From a virus, in IMG/VR virus record IMGVR_UViG_3300042430_001163, positions 1-64,000 of that record: 64,000 bases of DNA; one strand, 5' to 3'. The notes under the pieces are model-generated. The model made no database searches, was not told the DNA's origin, and saw only the letters and a list, made by a program, of their open reading frames with translations. A program made the translations under genes and the position numbers. Below, one piece after another: positions 8,786 to 16,126 of the stretch (position 1 is the stretch's first letter; every line of letters begins with the position of its first letter).

Positions 8786-9823
8786 ATGAAATATATTCTC
8801 ATAGACACTGCCAATCTGTTTTTCAAAAGCCGTCACTTTGCAAGTAAACATAGTGATGATTGGGAAAAGATTGGTATGGCATTACATCTTACCTTAAGCG
8901 GTGTACAAAGTATTGTCAGACGTTTCATTGGTTCAGAACCATGTCATGTGATCTTTGCACTAGAAGGTAGATCATGGCGTAAGGATTTTTATACTCCTTA
9001 TAAAGCTAATCGTGCAGTCAAACGTGCAGCACTAACAGAAAAAGAAGTTGAACAGGATCAAATGTTCTGGGATACTTATGATGTATTCACAAAATTTCTA
9101 GACGAAAAAACAAACGTATCAGTATTACGTTGTCCTACGGCTGAGGCTGATGATATCATTGCCAGATTTGTACAACTTCATACTGAAGATGAACATTTCA
9201 TTATTAGTAGTGATGGTGATTTTGCTCAACTTATCGCTCCAAATGTAAAACAATATAATAGTATGGCTGGTCATTTAATTACTCTTGAAGGATATTATGA
9301 TGATCGTGGTCGTGAAGTTAAAGACAAAAAAACAAAAGAACATAAAAAACTAGAAGCCCCACAATACTTGTTGTTTGAAAAATGTATGCGTGGTGATACT
9401 AGCGATAATGTATTCAGTGCATATCCTGGAATTAGAACTAAAGGCACTAAAAAAACAGTTGGATTAATTGACGCTTATCAAGATAGAGAGCGCAAAGGAT
9501 TCAATTGGAACAATGTAATGTTACAACGTTGGGTTGATCATAATGGTGTTGAACATCGTGTGTTAGATGATTATGCTCGTAATGTAACATTATGTGATTT
9601 AACGGCACAACCACAAGAAGTAAAAGATGCAGTTGATCAATGTATTCATGATCAATTGAGAGTGGTTCCTAAAACTGGTGTTGGTATGCATCTTATGAAA
9701 TTTGTTGCAAAATATGAACTGACAAAAATCGGTGATCAGGTTGAGCAATATGCCAAATGGATGAATTCTATCTATGATGGTAAATTGAATAAACAGGAAT
9801 TAAATAATGAAATCGGAATTTAA
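8786..9823 (+). CDS. rnh: 5'-3' exonuclease / RNase H (T4 rnh, FEN family)
   Basis: Removes RNA primers during lagging-strand synthesis. Flap-nuclease motifs are visible: ILIDTANLFF at the N-terminus, FALEGRSWRKDFYTPYKANR, EADDIIARF with the Asp pair, SSDGDFAQL, and GDTSDNV. The acidic metal ligands of the family are kept. At 345 residues it is slightly longer than T4 RNase H (305). It has its own promoter, and its 3' end overlaps the next gene by 17 nt. Confidence 0.92.
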   Translation: MKYILIDTANLFFKSRHFASKHSDDWEKIGMALHLTLSGVQSIVRRFIGSEPCHVIFALEGRSWRKDFYTPYKANRAVKRAALTEKEVEQDQMFWDTYDVFTKFLDEKTNVSVLRCPTAEADDIIARFVQLHTEDEHFIISSDGDFAQLIAPNVKQYNSMAGHLITLEGYYDDRGREVKDKKTKEHKKLEAPQYLLFEKCMRGDTSDNVFSAYPGIRTKGTKKTVGLIDAYQDRERKGFNWNNVMLQRWVDHNGVEHRVLDDYARNVTLCDLTAQPQEVKDAVDQCIHDQLRVVPKTGVGMHLMKFVAKYELTKIGDQVEQYAKWMNSIYDGKLNKQELNNEIGI

Positions 9824-10013
9824 GAAAATAGCAGATGATTGTGGTTTATACATTTCTCCACCAAGTCAAAATACAATGTTGGAAGTAGAATTCTTTGGCG
9901 AACAAGTGGCTAAGAAATGTTGCGAGATACTTGATGATAAACGATTTAATAACGTTAGACCAAGTATAGAAATTGCTCAGGCAATGATTAAACAATTTTT
10001 TGAGATAAAATAA
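9807..10013 (+). CDS. Small hypothetical protein
   Basis: 68 residues with CGLYISPPS near the N-terminus and EFFGEQVAKKCCEIL in the middle. The middle helix resembles FAQLIIRECC in the small-protein family at 19246, 56376, 56573 and 60698, so it may be a distant member. It overlaps rnh and shares TAATG with the bilin reductase start. Confidence 0.65.
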   Translation: MKSEFKKIADDCGLYISPPSQNTMLEVEFFGEQVAKKCCEILDDKRFNNVRPSIEIAQAMIKQFFEIK

Positions 10014-10693
10014 TGAGTAATGTTTGGGATACACTAATTAAAGTAGAACAATACTTTGAAAGTCAGTTTTATGCTACTGGTAGTATAATTGAAGAACCTG
10101 GAATGCATCGTTTTAATCAACCAGGTTGGATTAATAAAGTTTGGGCAAGTAGTAGATATCGTAGAGCACACATTGACGTTGTAGATGCCAGAGACTCTAA
10201 AGGATTGTGGATGATGCATTGTTGTGTTTTCCCACATTTACATAATCCTGCTCCTATCTTTGGATTTGATGTAGTCGCAGGTAAAAATAAAATTACAGGA
10301 TGTTTTCATGATTTTAGTCCAGCCGGAGATGCAGAACATCCGCTAATAGATTGGTTTACTAACGAATCTAGTAAATTAGAATGGAATAAGCCACGTCCAT
10401 TACCTGAGTGGGCACAACGTATATTTACTAAACATATGATTGCCGCTGGTAATGTAAGTGATCCTATAGAATTAGAACAAATATTAGTTATGTCTAGAAA
10501 ACATCTAGATCATTATCTGAATGTCATAGATGAAACTAATAATACAGTAACTAGTACCAAAGATCATCAAAATTATTACGCACAAAATCAGAAACAAAAC
10601 CCACATACACCTAAAGTAATGGTTAGTTTAGGGTTAAGTGAATCAGATGTAAAAGTTTTTGTACAGGATTGTTTGTTTCCAGAAATACTATAA
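10013..10693 (+). CDS. Ferredoxin-dependent bilin reductase (PcyX/PebS-like)
   Basis: 226 residues, the normal size for this family, which reduces biliverdin to phycobilins using ferredoxin. The core block HIDVVDARDSKGLWMMHCC, FPHLHNPAPIFGFDVV (candidate active-site Asp86) and GCFHDFSP matches the family fold, and a C-terminal helix (RKHLDHYLNVI) is in the expected place. The next gene is haem oxygenase, which supplies biliverdin, so the pair forms a pathway. Phage members include cyanophage PebS and the PcyX enzymes known from marine phage contigs; which product this one makes cannot be told from sequence alone. No ferredoxin gene is visible nearby. Confidence 0.88.
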   Translation: MSNVWDTLIKVEQYFESQFYATGSIIEEPGMHRFNQPGWINKVWASSRYRRAHIDVVDARDSKGLWMMHCCVFPHLHNPAPIFGFDVVAGKNKITGCFHDFSPAGDAEHPLIDWFTNESSKLEWNKPRPLPEWAQRIFTKHMIAAGNVSDPIELEQILVMSRKHLDHYLNVIDETNNTVTSTKDHQNYYAQNQKQNPHTPKVMVSLGLSESDVKVFVQDCLFPEIL

Positions 10694-10737
10694 TAAAGTA
10701 TGGAAATTGATCACTAAAAAATTTTAAAGGTAAAACA

Positions 10738-11295
10738 ATGAGTATTTTAAGAGAACATACAAACGAAAAACATAGAGCGATAGAAAGTCATATATTTGTA
10801 CAAATGATGATGAATGGTGAATTGTCTAAAGAACAACATGCCATGTATTTACAACAAATGTATCATGTTTATCGTGATATTGAATACTATGGTGAAATGG
10901 TTGGATTATTTCATGATATGCGTTCTATTAAAAGAACGGATGCCATTAAAGAAGATATTTATGAACTTGGATATAAAGTATTAACTAGCGATGAAATTTT
11001 TCCTAGTACAAAAGCTTATCGTGAACATATTTTAAATTTGTACTATGGTAAAAAAGGCGATCAGATTTTAGCTCATATTTATGTAAGACATATGGGTGAT
11101 TTATATGGTGGTAAACTTATTGCTAGAAAAGTACCGGGATCAGGAAAGGTTTATCAATTTGAGAATAGTCAAGAATTGATTAATACATTAGATGCAAAAC
11201 TAACTATGAATATTCTTGATGAAGCTTTGTTGGCATTTGATATGAATGGTCATATGTTTGATGATATGTTAAAAAAGGTAAATGAAACAAAATGA
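10738..11295 (+). CDS. ho1: Haem oxygenase
   Basis: Opens haem to biliverdin, CO and Fe2+. 185 residues. The proximal haem ligand fits His12 in LREHTNEKHRAIES, and the distal-helix signature HMGDLYGGKL (GDLYGG about 120-125) is present. It has a Gly-poor, all-helical pattern as expected. It sits 44 nt after the bilin reductase and overlaps the next gene by 4 nt. Possible roles are bilin synthesis with the upstream enzyme, or iron release from host haem for the Fe-S genes further along. Confidence 0.93.
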   Translation: MSILREHTNEKHRAIESHIFVQMMMNGELSKEQHAMYLQQMYHVYRDIEYYGEMVGLFHDMRSIKRTDAIKEDIYELGYKVLTSDEIFPSTKAYREHILNLYYGKKGDQILAHIYVRHMGDLYGGKLIARKVPGSGKVYQFENSQELINTLDAKLTMNILDEALLAFDMNGHMFDDMLKKVNETK

Positions 11296-11828
11296 TTACT
11301 TTAAAAGATTTTATGGAAACAGTTAACTACAAGATCAGTGAAGGTAGTGATTACTTGTGGAACTGTTATGGTGAAAATAGTTATCGTTTAGATAGTTGGA
11401 ATGGTGAAAATGATGGATACAGTGCTAGTATAGTATTTGATACCAAAACTCAAGTAGTTTACGAAACAACATCATATGACTATCAACATGATCGTGCCTA
11501 TCGTATGATCAACCCAGACTATGTTAAGAAACATAACAAAGAAGGAAAAAAATGTGGTGTTAACGTAAAACAAGCATGGGACGATGTTGATTATGTTGAT
11601 CTAGACGTTGAAGAAGACTTTTTAGAAAAATTGTTAGCTATTGTATCAGGAGAGGATTATGATACTAGAGTATTAATTCCTGTTGATATGACTGAAGTTC
11701 AATTCGCATTAGTTGCTCGTGCTGCTCATGAGGCTGATATGACATTGAATGAATTTTTTGAACAAGCATTGACTGAGTATGTCAAAGAGAATCATAAATT
11801 AAAGGAACAAAATGACACTGATTGCTAA
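11292..11828 (+). CDS. Hypothetical protein with RHH-like C-terminus
   Basis: 178 residues. The N-terminal part is rich in Tyr/Trp/Asp. The C-terminal 40 residues (LIPVDMTEVQFALVARAAHE, then MTLNEFFEQAL) resemble the beta-helix-helix of ribbon-helix-helix or HicB-type proteins. The start overlaps the haem oxygenase stop (ATGA), so it is coupled to it. Function not recognised. Confidence 0.65.
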   Translation: MITLKDFMETVNYKISEGSDYLWNCYGENSYRLDSWNGENDGYSASIVFDTKTQVVYETTSYDYQHDRAYRMINPDYVKKHNKEGKKCGVNVKQAWDDVDYVDLDVEEDFLEKLLAIVSGEDYDTRVLIPVDMTEVQFALVARAAHEADMTLNEFFEQALTEYVKENHKLKEQNDTDC

Positions 11829-12255
11829 AACTATTGTACGAGATCAACTATGGGTTATTACTGATGGTGATAGAAAAATTGGCAATGTAGAGGCAGATCA
11901 ATCAGGTTATTGTATTAAGATTGGTCATGATACTAAACATTATGCCAGTACTAAGGCTATTGAACAAACACTTCAAGTAACATTTGATAAACCAGTAACA
12001 TTAGAATCACATGAAGAAACACCATTTGCTCATTGGCCAGTAGAAGGGAAAACATTTAATAATTTTTATGATCTTAAACGTAAGTTACATGTTTATACCA
12101 AAAGTGAAAAGAGTTTATGTTATCATTGTGCCGGATATTTTAATATCAAAATGAATGATGAATGGGAAACAATATTTTGTCCAAAATATATTTTTGTACA
12201 ACGATATCCATATAATGGCCCATTTAAAACCGAAGATGAGGCTTTATATAGCTAA
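11812..12255 (+). CDS. Hypothetical protein
   Basis: 147 residues with Cys residues in SLCYHCAGYF and a later FCPKY, a possible small metal site. It overlaps the previous gene by 17 nt. Composition and length look like a conserved T4-like phage accessory protein; no function recognised. Confidence 0.7.
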   Translation: MTLIAKTIVRDQLWVITDGDRKIGNVEADQSGYCIKIGHDTKHYASTKAIEQTLQVTFDKPVTLESHEETPFAHWPVEGKTFNNFYDLKRKLHVYTKSEKSLCYHCAGYFNIKMNDEWETIFCPKYIFVQRYPYNGPFKTEDEALYS

Positions 12256-12265
12256 ATAATTGACT

Positions 12266-12460
12266 ATGGTAAATATTAAACGTTTCATTGATAGAGTAAG
12301 TTCTATGGATCAAAATCCAGGAAAAAGTCTAGTTCTTCCAATAGATGAGGCAAGACAGTTACGCGATGAAATCGTTAAATTGTTAGCAGATAAACTTAAT
12401 GACAGAATCAATGCCTCACAAGATGTAATTAAGATAGAAGTCACTGGTGGTAATTTCTAA
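12266..12460 (+). CDS. Small hypothetical protein
   Basis: 64 residues from the ATG at 12266; a TTG two codons earlier is less likely. It is helical (LPIDEARQLRDEIVKLLADK) with a short beta-rich tail. It shares TAATG with the next gene. Confidence 0.7.
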   Translation: MVNIKRFIDRVSSMDQNPGKSLVLPIDEARQLRDEIVKLLADKLNDRINASQDVIKIEVTGGNF

Positions 12461-12750
12461 TGTCAAGAACTCAACCAAAAATCTTATTAGAATTAGTAGA
12501 CAAACAAACTTATAAAGTAGATCAGATTGTAGAGGCTAGTGGTATTTGGGCGGTTTATTATAATGATCAACCAATCAATTTAAAAAATCAACATTATTTG
12601 GATAGTAATAGTGTACCCAAATATAAGAAAACTAGTTTTAGTAATCCTGGTCATGCTAGAAATTTATGTCGTAAATTGAACAATCAATTTAAAACCGATA
12701 AATTTTCAGTTGTATTTTTAAATCAGGGACAAAAAGTTTATCCGGATTGA
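12460..12750 (+). CDS. Hypothetical protein
   Basis: 96 residues, mixed alpha/beta, basic, with a HARNLCRKLN helix. It is coupled to the upstream gene through TAATG. Not recognised. Confidence 0.7.
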   Translation: MSRTQPKILLELVDKQTYKVDQIVEASGIWAVYYNDQPINLKNQHYLDSNSVPKYKKTSFSNPGHARNLCRKLNNQFKTDKFSVVFLNQGQKVYPD

Positions 12751-12751
12751 T

Positions 12752-13153
12752 ATGATATCATACGTAACTAATAAAGAAGAAATAACTAGAAAAATTCTTC
12801 CTTTGATAGATTCAACGGAGATATCAGATTTTGATTATGCCATGAAAACATGGTGGGTTAACATTCGTAATACTGGTGGATTATGTTTAACTGCACTTGG
12901 TGATAAAGTGTTTCGTCAGGCAAAGATAGAATGTTATGATTTAATTTTAGGTTGGACAAATTACAGTAATTCTGGTATGTTAATGTTAGATAGAAAAATG
13001 CCATGTCCATATCATATACATTTTGCTAGTAAACAAAATTTTGTTAGAATATATGATAGTAGAGTGGCAATGATGATTACTCTACATGGTGGAGTAGAAA
13101 AGTTTTTGAAAAATAAAGTAGATATACATTATCCAGAGATCAATAATGACTGA
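12752..13153 (+). CDS. Conserved phage hypothetical protein
   Basis: 133 residues. The block DFDYAMKTWWVNIRNTGGL is a pattern I associate with conserved T4-like phage proteins of unknown function. It overlaps the small gene at 13146 by 8 nt. Confidence 0.75.
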   Translation: MISYVTNKEEITRKILPLIDSTEISDFDYAMKTWWVNIRNTGGLCLTALGDKVFRQAKIECYDLILGWTNYSNSGMLMLDRKMPCPYHIHFASKQNFVRIYDSRVAMMITLHGGVEKFLKNKVDIHYPEINND

Positions 13154-13325
13154 AAAAAAACATAATCCAAATCCATTTATAAGATTAGCTCAAGAGGCTA
13201 AAGAACAAAAACAAGCCTCTATTGGAATTCTTGACAAAACTGATAAGTTATCTCATACTGGCGCTACACCAAAAATAACTCCAAGAGCTACTAAAATTAT
13301 GAGAAAAGCTGGAAGAGGACGTTAA
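13146..13325 (+). CDS. Small basic protein
   Basis: 59-residue ORF starting with MTEKKHNPNPFIRLAQEAKE and ending in a very basic KIMRKAGRGR tail. It begins inside the end of the previous gene and has no intergenic gap. The basic tail suggests nucleic-acid contact, which is inference. Confidence 0.6.
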   Translation: MTEKKHNPNPFIRLAQEAKEQKQASIGILDKTDKLSHTGATPKITPRATKIMRKAGRGR

Positions 13326-13371
13326 GACGTAATATAGTATCATATTATAATATAATGTGTATAATAAGTAC

Positions 13372-13389
13372 ATTAGTGAAAACACTAAT
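13372..13389 (+). repeat. Perfect hairpin in leader of 13420 gene
   Basis: ATTAGTG / CACTAAT arms with an AAAA loop. It lies between AT-rich -10-like sequences (TATAAT at 13351-13356 and 13360-13365, without a clear -35) and the ATG at 13420. No T-run follows, so it is a leader structure rather than a terminator. Confidence 0.5.
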
Positions 13390-13419
13390 ATCGTTTCTAC
13401 TTACACACAGGACACTAAT

Positions 13420-13590
13420 ATGAAAACACTATACTCAATGCTAGAAAGACTAGCCGAACTATTTCCCAAACAAGATTATGGTTATCGTTTGGATCGCTAT
13501 GTAAAATTAAATAAACCAACCAATTCATCTGAAGTAGAACACTTGATTAAAAATTTTGAACGTAAAGAATTTAAAGGATTCTATCAATGA
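13420..13590 (+). CDS. Small DUF3563-like protein
   Basis: 56 residues from the ATG at 13420, preceded by ACACAGGAC. An ORF from 13357 exists in the same frame but would span the leader hairpin. The pattern (short hydrophobic helix, aromatic/Asp-Arg-Tyr, then a coiled acidic-basic helix) resembles the small DUF3563 proteins of betaproteobacteria; the match is tentative. Confidence 0.6.
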   Translation: MKTLYSMLERLAELFPKQDYGYRLDRYVKLNKPTNSSEVEHLIKNFERKEFKGFYQ

Positions 13591-13688
13591 AAACAATTAT
13601 AACAGCAATAATTAACTATATGCAACGATATGAAGAATATCGTATGAAACAATTTGAACGTACATTACGTATAAGAGGATGGGAATAA
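13587..13688 (+). CDS. Very small basic protein
   Basis: 33-residue ORF, Arg/Tyr-rich (YEEYRMKQFERTLRIRGWE), overlapping the preceding gene by 4 nt (ATGA). The layout suggests a real coupled gene, and the composition is like host DUF1127-type miniproteins. Low certainty because of size. Confidence 0.45.
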   Translation: MKTIITAIINYMQRYEEYRMKQFERTLRIRGWE

Positions 13689-13690
13689 TA

Positions 13691-13816
13691 ATGAAAATTT
13701 TAAAATCAATTTGGGCCAGTTTAGAACATATTGGACGCATTAGAGCGGCTGGTATATTAGCTCGTGAGGGCGATACTAAAGGTGCAATTGCGTTAATGGA
13801 CAAAAAGTTCATTTAA
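13691..13816 (+). CDS. Very small protein
   Basis: 41-residue ORF (KSIWASLEHIGRIRAAGILA, then GDTKGAIALMDKKF) 2 nt after the previous stop with GAGGATGGGAATAAT upstream. It resembles small housekeeping proteins seen in betaproteobacteria. Function unknown. Confidence 0.5.
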   Translation: MKILKSIWASLEHIGRIRAAGILAREGDTKGAIALMDKKFI

Positions 13817-13824
13817 CCAAATAA

Positions 13825-13848
13825 CTTGATATTCACATAAATATCAAG
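13825..13848 (+). repeat. Perfect 9-bp hairpin, possible terminator or processing site
   Basis: CTTGATATT (13825-13833) and AATATCAAG (13840-13848) form a perfect stem with a 6-nt loop. No T-run follows. It separates the three-miniprotein cluster from the next gene. Confidence 0.5.
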
Positions 13849-13900
13849 TACACTAGTACTACAGTAGAGATACTGTTTTGACACACACAGGAGAAATATT

Positions 13901-14170
13901 ATGTCATTTGAAACACCAAAACTACCAGAAGTTAAGTTCAACAAAAACGGCTATGAGATTCGTACACAAATCTTAGATATGGCCAAGAGTATGCTTAGTG
14001 AAGATTTTCATGCCAAGTTTCTAGGATGGGAAATGTCTACAGCAAAAGATGAAAAAACAGGCAAATTGGTTACCACAGTTGGTATGCCAGAATTTCCAGG
14101 ACTTGATAAAGTTCTTGAAACTGCAGAAAAAATGTACGCTTTTGTAAACGCCACAACTTCAAAGAAGTAA
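13901..14170 (+). CDS. Conserved T4-like phage protein of unknown function
   Basis: 89 residues with NKNGYEIRTQILDMAKSML and a C-terminal LETAEKMYAFVN helix, a pattern common to small proteins of marine T4-like phages. A CACAGGAGAAA ribosome binding site is present. Function unknown. Confidence 0.75.
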   Translation: MSFETPKLPEVKFNKNGYEIRTQILDMAKSMLSEDFHAKFLGWEMSTAKDEKTGKLVTTVGMPEFPGLDKVLETAEKMYAFVNATTSKK

Positions 14171-14173
14171 TCA

Positions 14174-14464
14174 ATGACCGAAATTCTATTCAATGTATTT
14201 GAATGGATACGCCAAGATTTTCGTAGCAACAAGATTCGTTGTGTATTGGAAATCTTGGCGTGGTTTCTTAGTATTTCATGTAGTGTTGTTATGATGCTAA
14301 CTGTACCAACTCCACCATTTCTAATTTTATACCCATTGTTTATTGCCCAATGTGTAATATTTGCATGGTCGTCATATTCTAGACGTTCATTTGGTATGTT
14401 AGCAAATTATATTTTACTTAGTTCCATTGATGGGATAGCGTTAATTCGGCTTATTTTAATGTAA
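14174..14464 (+). CDS. Membrane protein, about three transmembrane segments
   Basis: 96 residues. Hydrophobic segments are at about 23-43, 47-65 and 75-95 with a PTPPFLILYPLF core, a pattern seen in conserved phage membrane proteins. It is 3 nt after the preceding gene. Function unknown. Confidence 0.75.
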   Translation: MTEILFNVFEWIRQDFRSNKIRCVLEILAWFLSISCSVVMMLTVPTPPFLILYPLFIAQCVIFAWSSYSRRSFGMLANYILLSSIDGIALIRLILM

Positions 14465-14493
14465 ACTATTGTTGTTTTTACACAACATAATAG

Positions 14494-14522
14494 TTGACGT
14501 TAAATCTATTATAGTATATAAT
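14494..14522 (+). promoter_or_regulatory. Sigma70-like promoter
   Basis: TTGACG at 14494-14499, 17-nt spacer, TATAAT at 14517-14522; leader with AAAGGAA before the ATG at 14549. Confidence 0.8.
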
Positions 14523-14548
14523 GTTTTATAGTAACAAAAGGAATCAAA

Positions 14549-14746
14549 ATGTCAGACAATAAGATTGATCGTAATGAATACGATATGTTGTATCCCTCAG
14601 AAAAAGAATTCAAAACTTGGGTTCAAAACCAAGAACTTAACGAAGTACGTGCCGAACTCAAAAGACGCTTAATTGCCAGTTTGAATGAATCCACTCGTAA
14701 AAACGTTAAAGAAATCTTTAGTCCATTTAATACTATTAATAGTTAA
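14549..14746 (+). CDS. Small early protein
   Basis: 65 residues, strongly charged and helical (NEVRAELKRRLIASLNE). Single-gene unit between a promoter and a terminator, which suggests a strongly expressed early gene. Function not recognised. Confidence 0.7.
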   Translation: MSDNKIDRNEYDMLYPSEKEFKTWVQNQELNEVRAELKRRLIASLNESTRKNVKEIFSPFNTINS

Positions 14747-14748
14747 TT

Positions 14749-14772
14749 TGTTGTATAAAAACAACACTTTTT
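14749..14772 (+). terminator. Terminator of repeated terminator-promoter cassette
   Basis: TGTTGT / ACAACA 6-bp stem with an ATAAAA loop, then C and TTTTT. The same hairpin recurs at 15074, 56177, 58306 and in variant form at 58615; here the T-run runs straight into the next TTGACA. Confidence 0.8.
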
Positions 14773-14773
14773 A

Positions 14774-14802
14774 TTGACAGTAAATCCATTTTCTTGTATA
14801 AT
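14774..14802 (+). promoter_or_regulatory. Sigma70-like promoter (cassette copy)
   Basis: TTGACA at 14774-14779, 17-nt spacer, TATAAT at 14797-14802, starting 2 nt after the terminator T-run. Confidence 0.85.
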
Positions 14803-14834
14803 ACTTGTATACACTGATGAAAAGGAAGTAAAAA

Positions 14835-15071
14835 ATGAATCCAAATTTTCTCAAAGCCCTGACTGAGCCTACGGTTTTTGTCGTAAGTATGAAATATACA
14901 TTAGACGGTCAAGACATTGATGACGTTGATGCCGATCAAGTGGCGGAAATGGTTCGTGGCGTTTTCTCTACTGAACAAGCCGCAAAAGATTTTGCCGCAA
15001 CAAAAAATAAAGAGTACAAAGGACAAGAGGATGTTCATTTCACCGTTCGTATGCACTTTATTCAAGACTAA
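14835..15071 (+). CDS. Small early protein
   Basis: 78 residues, acidic, alpha/beta. Single-gene unit with its own promoter and terminator and a GGAAGTAAA ribosome binding site. Not recognised. Confidence 0.7.
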   Translation: MNPNFLKALTEPTVFVVSMKYTLDGQDIDDVDADQVAEMVRGVFSTEQAAKDFAATKNKEYKGQEDVHFTVRMHFIQD

Positions 15072-15073
15072 TT

Positions 15074-15097
15074 TGTTGTATAAAAACAACACTTTTT
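15074..15097 (+). terminator. Terminator of repeated cassette
   Basis: TGTTGT / ACAACA stem, ATAAAA loop, TTTTT run; near-identical to 14749-14772. Confidence 0.8.
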
Positions 15098-15098
15098 A

Positions 15099-15127
15099 TT
15101 GACAACAAATCCAATTTCCTGTATAAT
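15099..15127 (+). promoter_or_regulatory. Sigma70-like promoter (cassette copy)
   Basis: TTGACA at 15099-15104, 17-nt spacer, TATAAT at 15122-15127. Confidence 0.85.
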
Positions 15128-15158
15128 ATACACATACACTGATGAAAAGGAAGTAAAT

Positions 15159-15428
15159 ATGAAAGTTGATTTAAGCCAACAGGCTACTCGTTTTGTTGAG
15201 TCAATTCTAACTGTTTGTAAAGCATCACATAATGAAATGGCCGCTTATAAAAATATTCCTATTGAATATTTGCCACAAATTCGCTCTTATTTCAAGTCAC
15301 AAGGCAAGAAAACTCATATTCGTTTTCGCGGATCACGTACTAATCCGCTTGATCGTCGCGATCGTAGTCAACGAATGCAAGATTGTGTTAAACAATTCGC
15401 TGATCGTTTTTCAGTTTATTTCAAATAA
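15159..15428 (+). CDS. Small basic early protein
   Basis: 89 residues from the ATG at 15159, preceded by AAAGGAAGTAA; an in-frame ORF start at 15099 lies in the promoter and is excluded. It has an Arg-rich C-terminal half (FRGSRTNPLDRRDRSQRM), so nucleic-acid binding is plausible. Not recognised. Confidence 0.7.
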   Translation: MKVDLSQQATRFVESILTVCKASHNEMAAYKNIPIEYLPQIRSYFKSQGKKTHIRFRGSRTNPLDRRDRSQRMQDCVKQFADRFSVYFK

Positions 15429-15443
15429 TTTTAAGGATAAAAA

Positions 15444-15632
15444 ATGTCTAAAGAAGAACTTGCTCGTAGAATTCGTTGTGGATTTTTTTCCGAGCGTACT
15501 ACTTTAACTGAAGCTTTTGAATACGCTCATGTTGTTATGAAAAACAACCCAGCGGCAATGACTGCCATGTACGTGGTTTTGAATACTGTGGCTAAAGAAA
15601 TTCTAAAATTAGAACAAAAGGAAACTGTATAA
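15444..15632 (+). CDS. Small early protein
   Basis: 62 residues, two helices predicted (EELARRIRCGFF and TAMYVVLNTVAKEIL). It overlaps the next start by one base (TAATG). Not recognised. Confidence 0.7.
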   Translation: MSKEELARRIRCGFFSERTTLTEAFEYAHVVMKNNPAAMTAMYVVLNTVAKEILKLEQKETV

Positions 15633-16072
15633 TGGCAACTCGCTCAACAATCGCCGTAATTCATGAAGACGGAACTGTGTCGCAAATTTATTGTCATTAT
15701 GATGGTTATGTTTCATTTAATGGTAAACTATTAGTAACAAATTATAATAATCTTTTAGCTGCCGAATTTTTGGTAAGTAAAGGTGATCTCAGTACATTGG
15801 GTGAACGTGTTACTTCTCAAGGTGCTCAAGGTGAACATTCATTTTCAAATCCTGAAGATGGTGTATGCGTTTATTACGGCCGTGATCGTGGCGAAACTGG
15901 GGTTGAACCTCGTGTATTTGCCAGTGTTCATGATTATCGTCTTTATGCCAAACGTCAAGAAGTAAATTACTTGTTTATTGATGGCGAATGGTTATATCAA
16001 TATGAAGTCAATGATCCCACTATGAAATCTGTGGCAGAAGAATTAAAATTTTGTACTCCAATTGAAGATTAA
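15632..16072 (+). CDS. Conserved phage protein (MATRSTIA family)
   Basis: 146 residues beginning MATRSTIAVIHEDGTV followed by YCHYDGYVSFNG, a protein type that is widespread in phages and plasmids without a known function. Predicted beta-rich. It ends at an inverted repeat that overlaps the promoter of the next gene. Confidence 0.8.
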   Translation: MATRSTIAVIHEDGTVSQIYCHYDGYVSFNGKLLVTNYNNLLAAEFLVSKGDLSTLGERVTSQGAQGEHSFSNPEDGVCVYYGRDRGETGVEPRVFASVHDYRLYAKRQEVNYLFIDGEWLYQYEVNDPTMKSVAEELKFCTPIED

Positions 16073-16118
16073 ATTCCTTGACATTGTATTGTTCATTTGA
16101 TACAATGTATCAAGGAAT
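16073..16118 (+). promoter_or_regulatory. Promoter wrapped in an inverted repeat that covers the next RBS
   Basis: Left arm 16073-16089 is the reverse complement of 16100-16118 over 17 bp with one 2-nt bulge (16109-16110). TTGACA at 16078-16083, 17-nt spacer and TACAAT at 16101-16106 sit inside it. The right arm contains the AAGGA ribosome binding site of the gene starting at 16127. Read-through RNA would hide the site; RNA started from this promoter would lack the left arm. Confidence 0.75.
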
Positions 16119-16126
16119 ATAAATTT

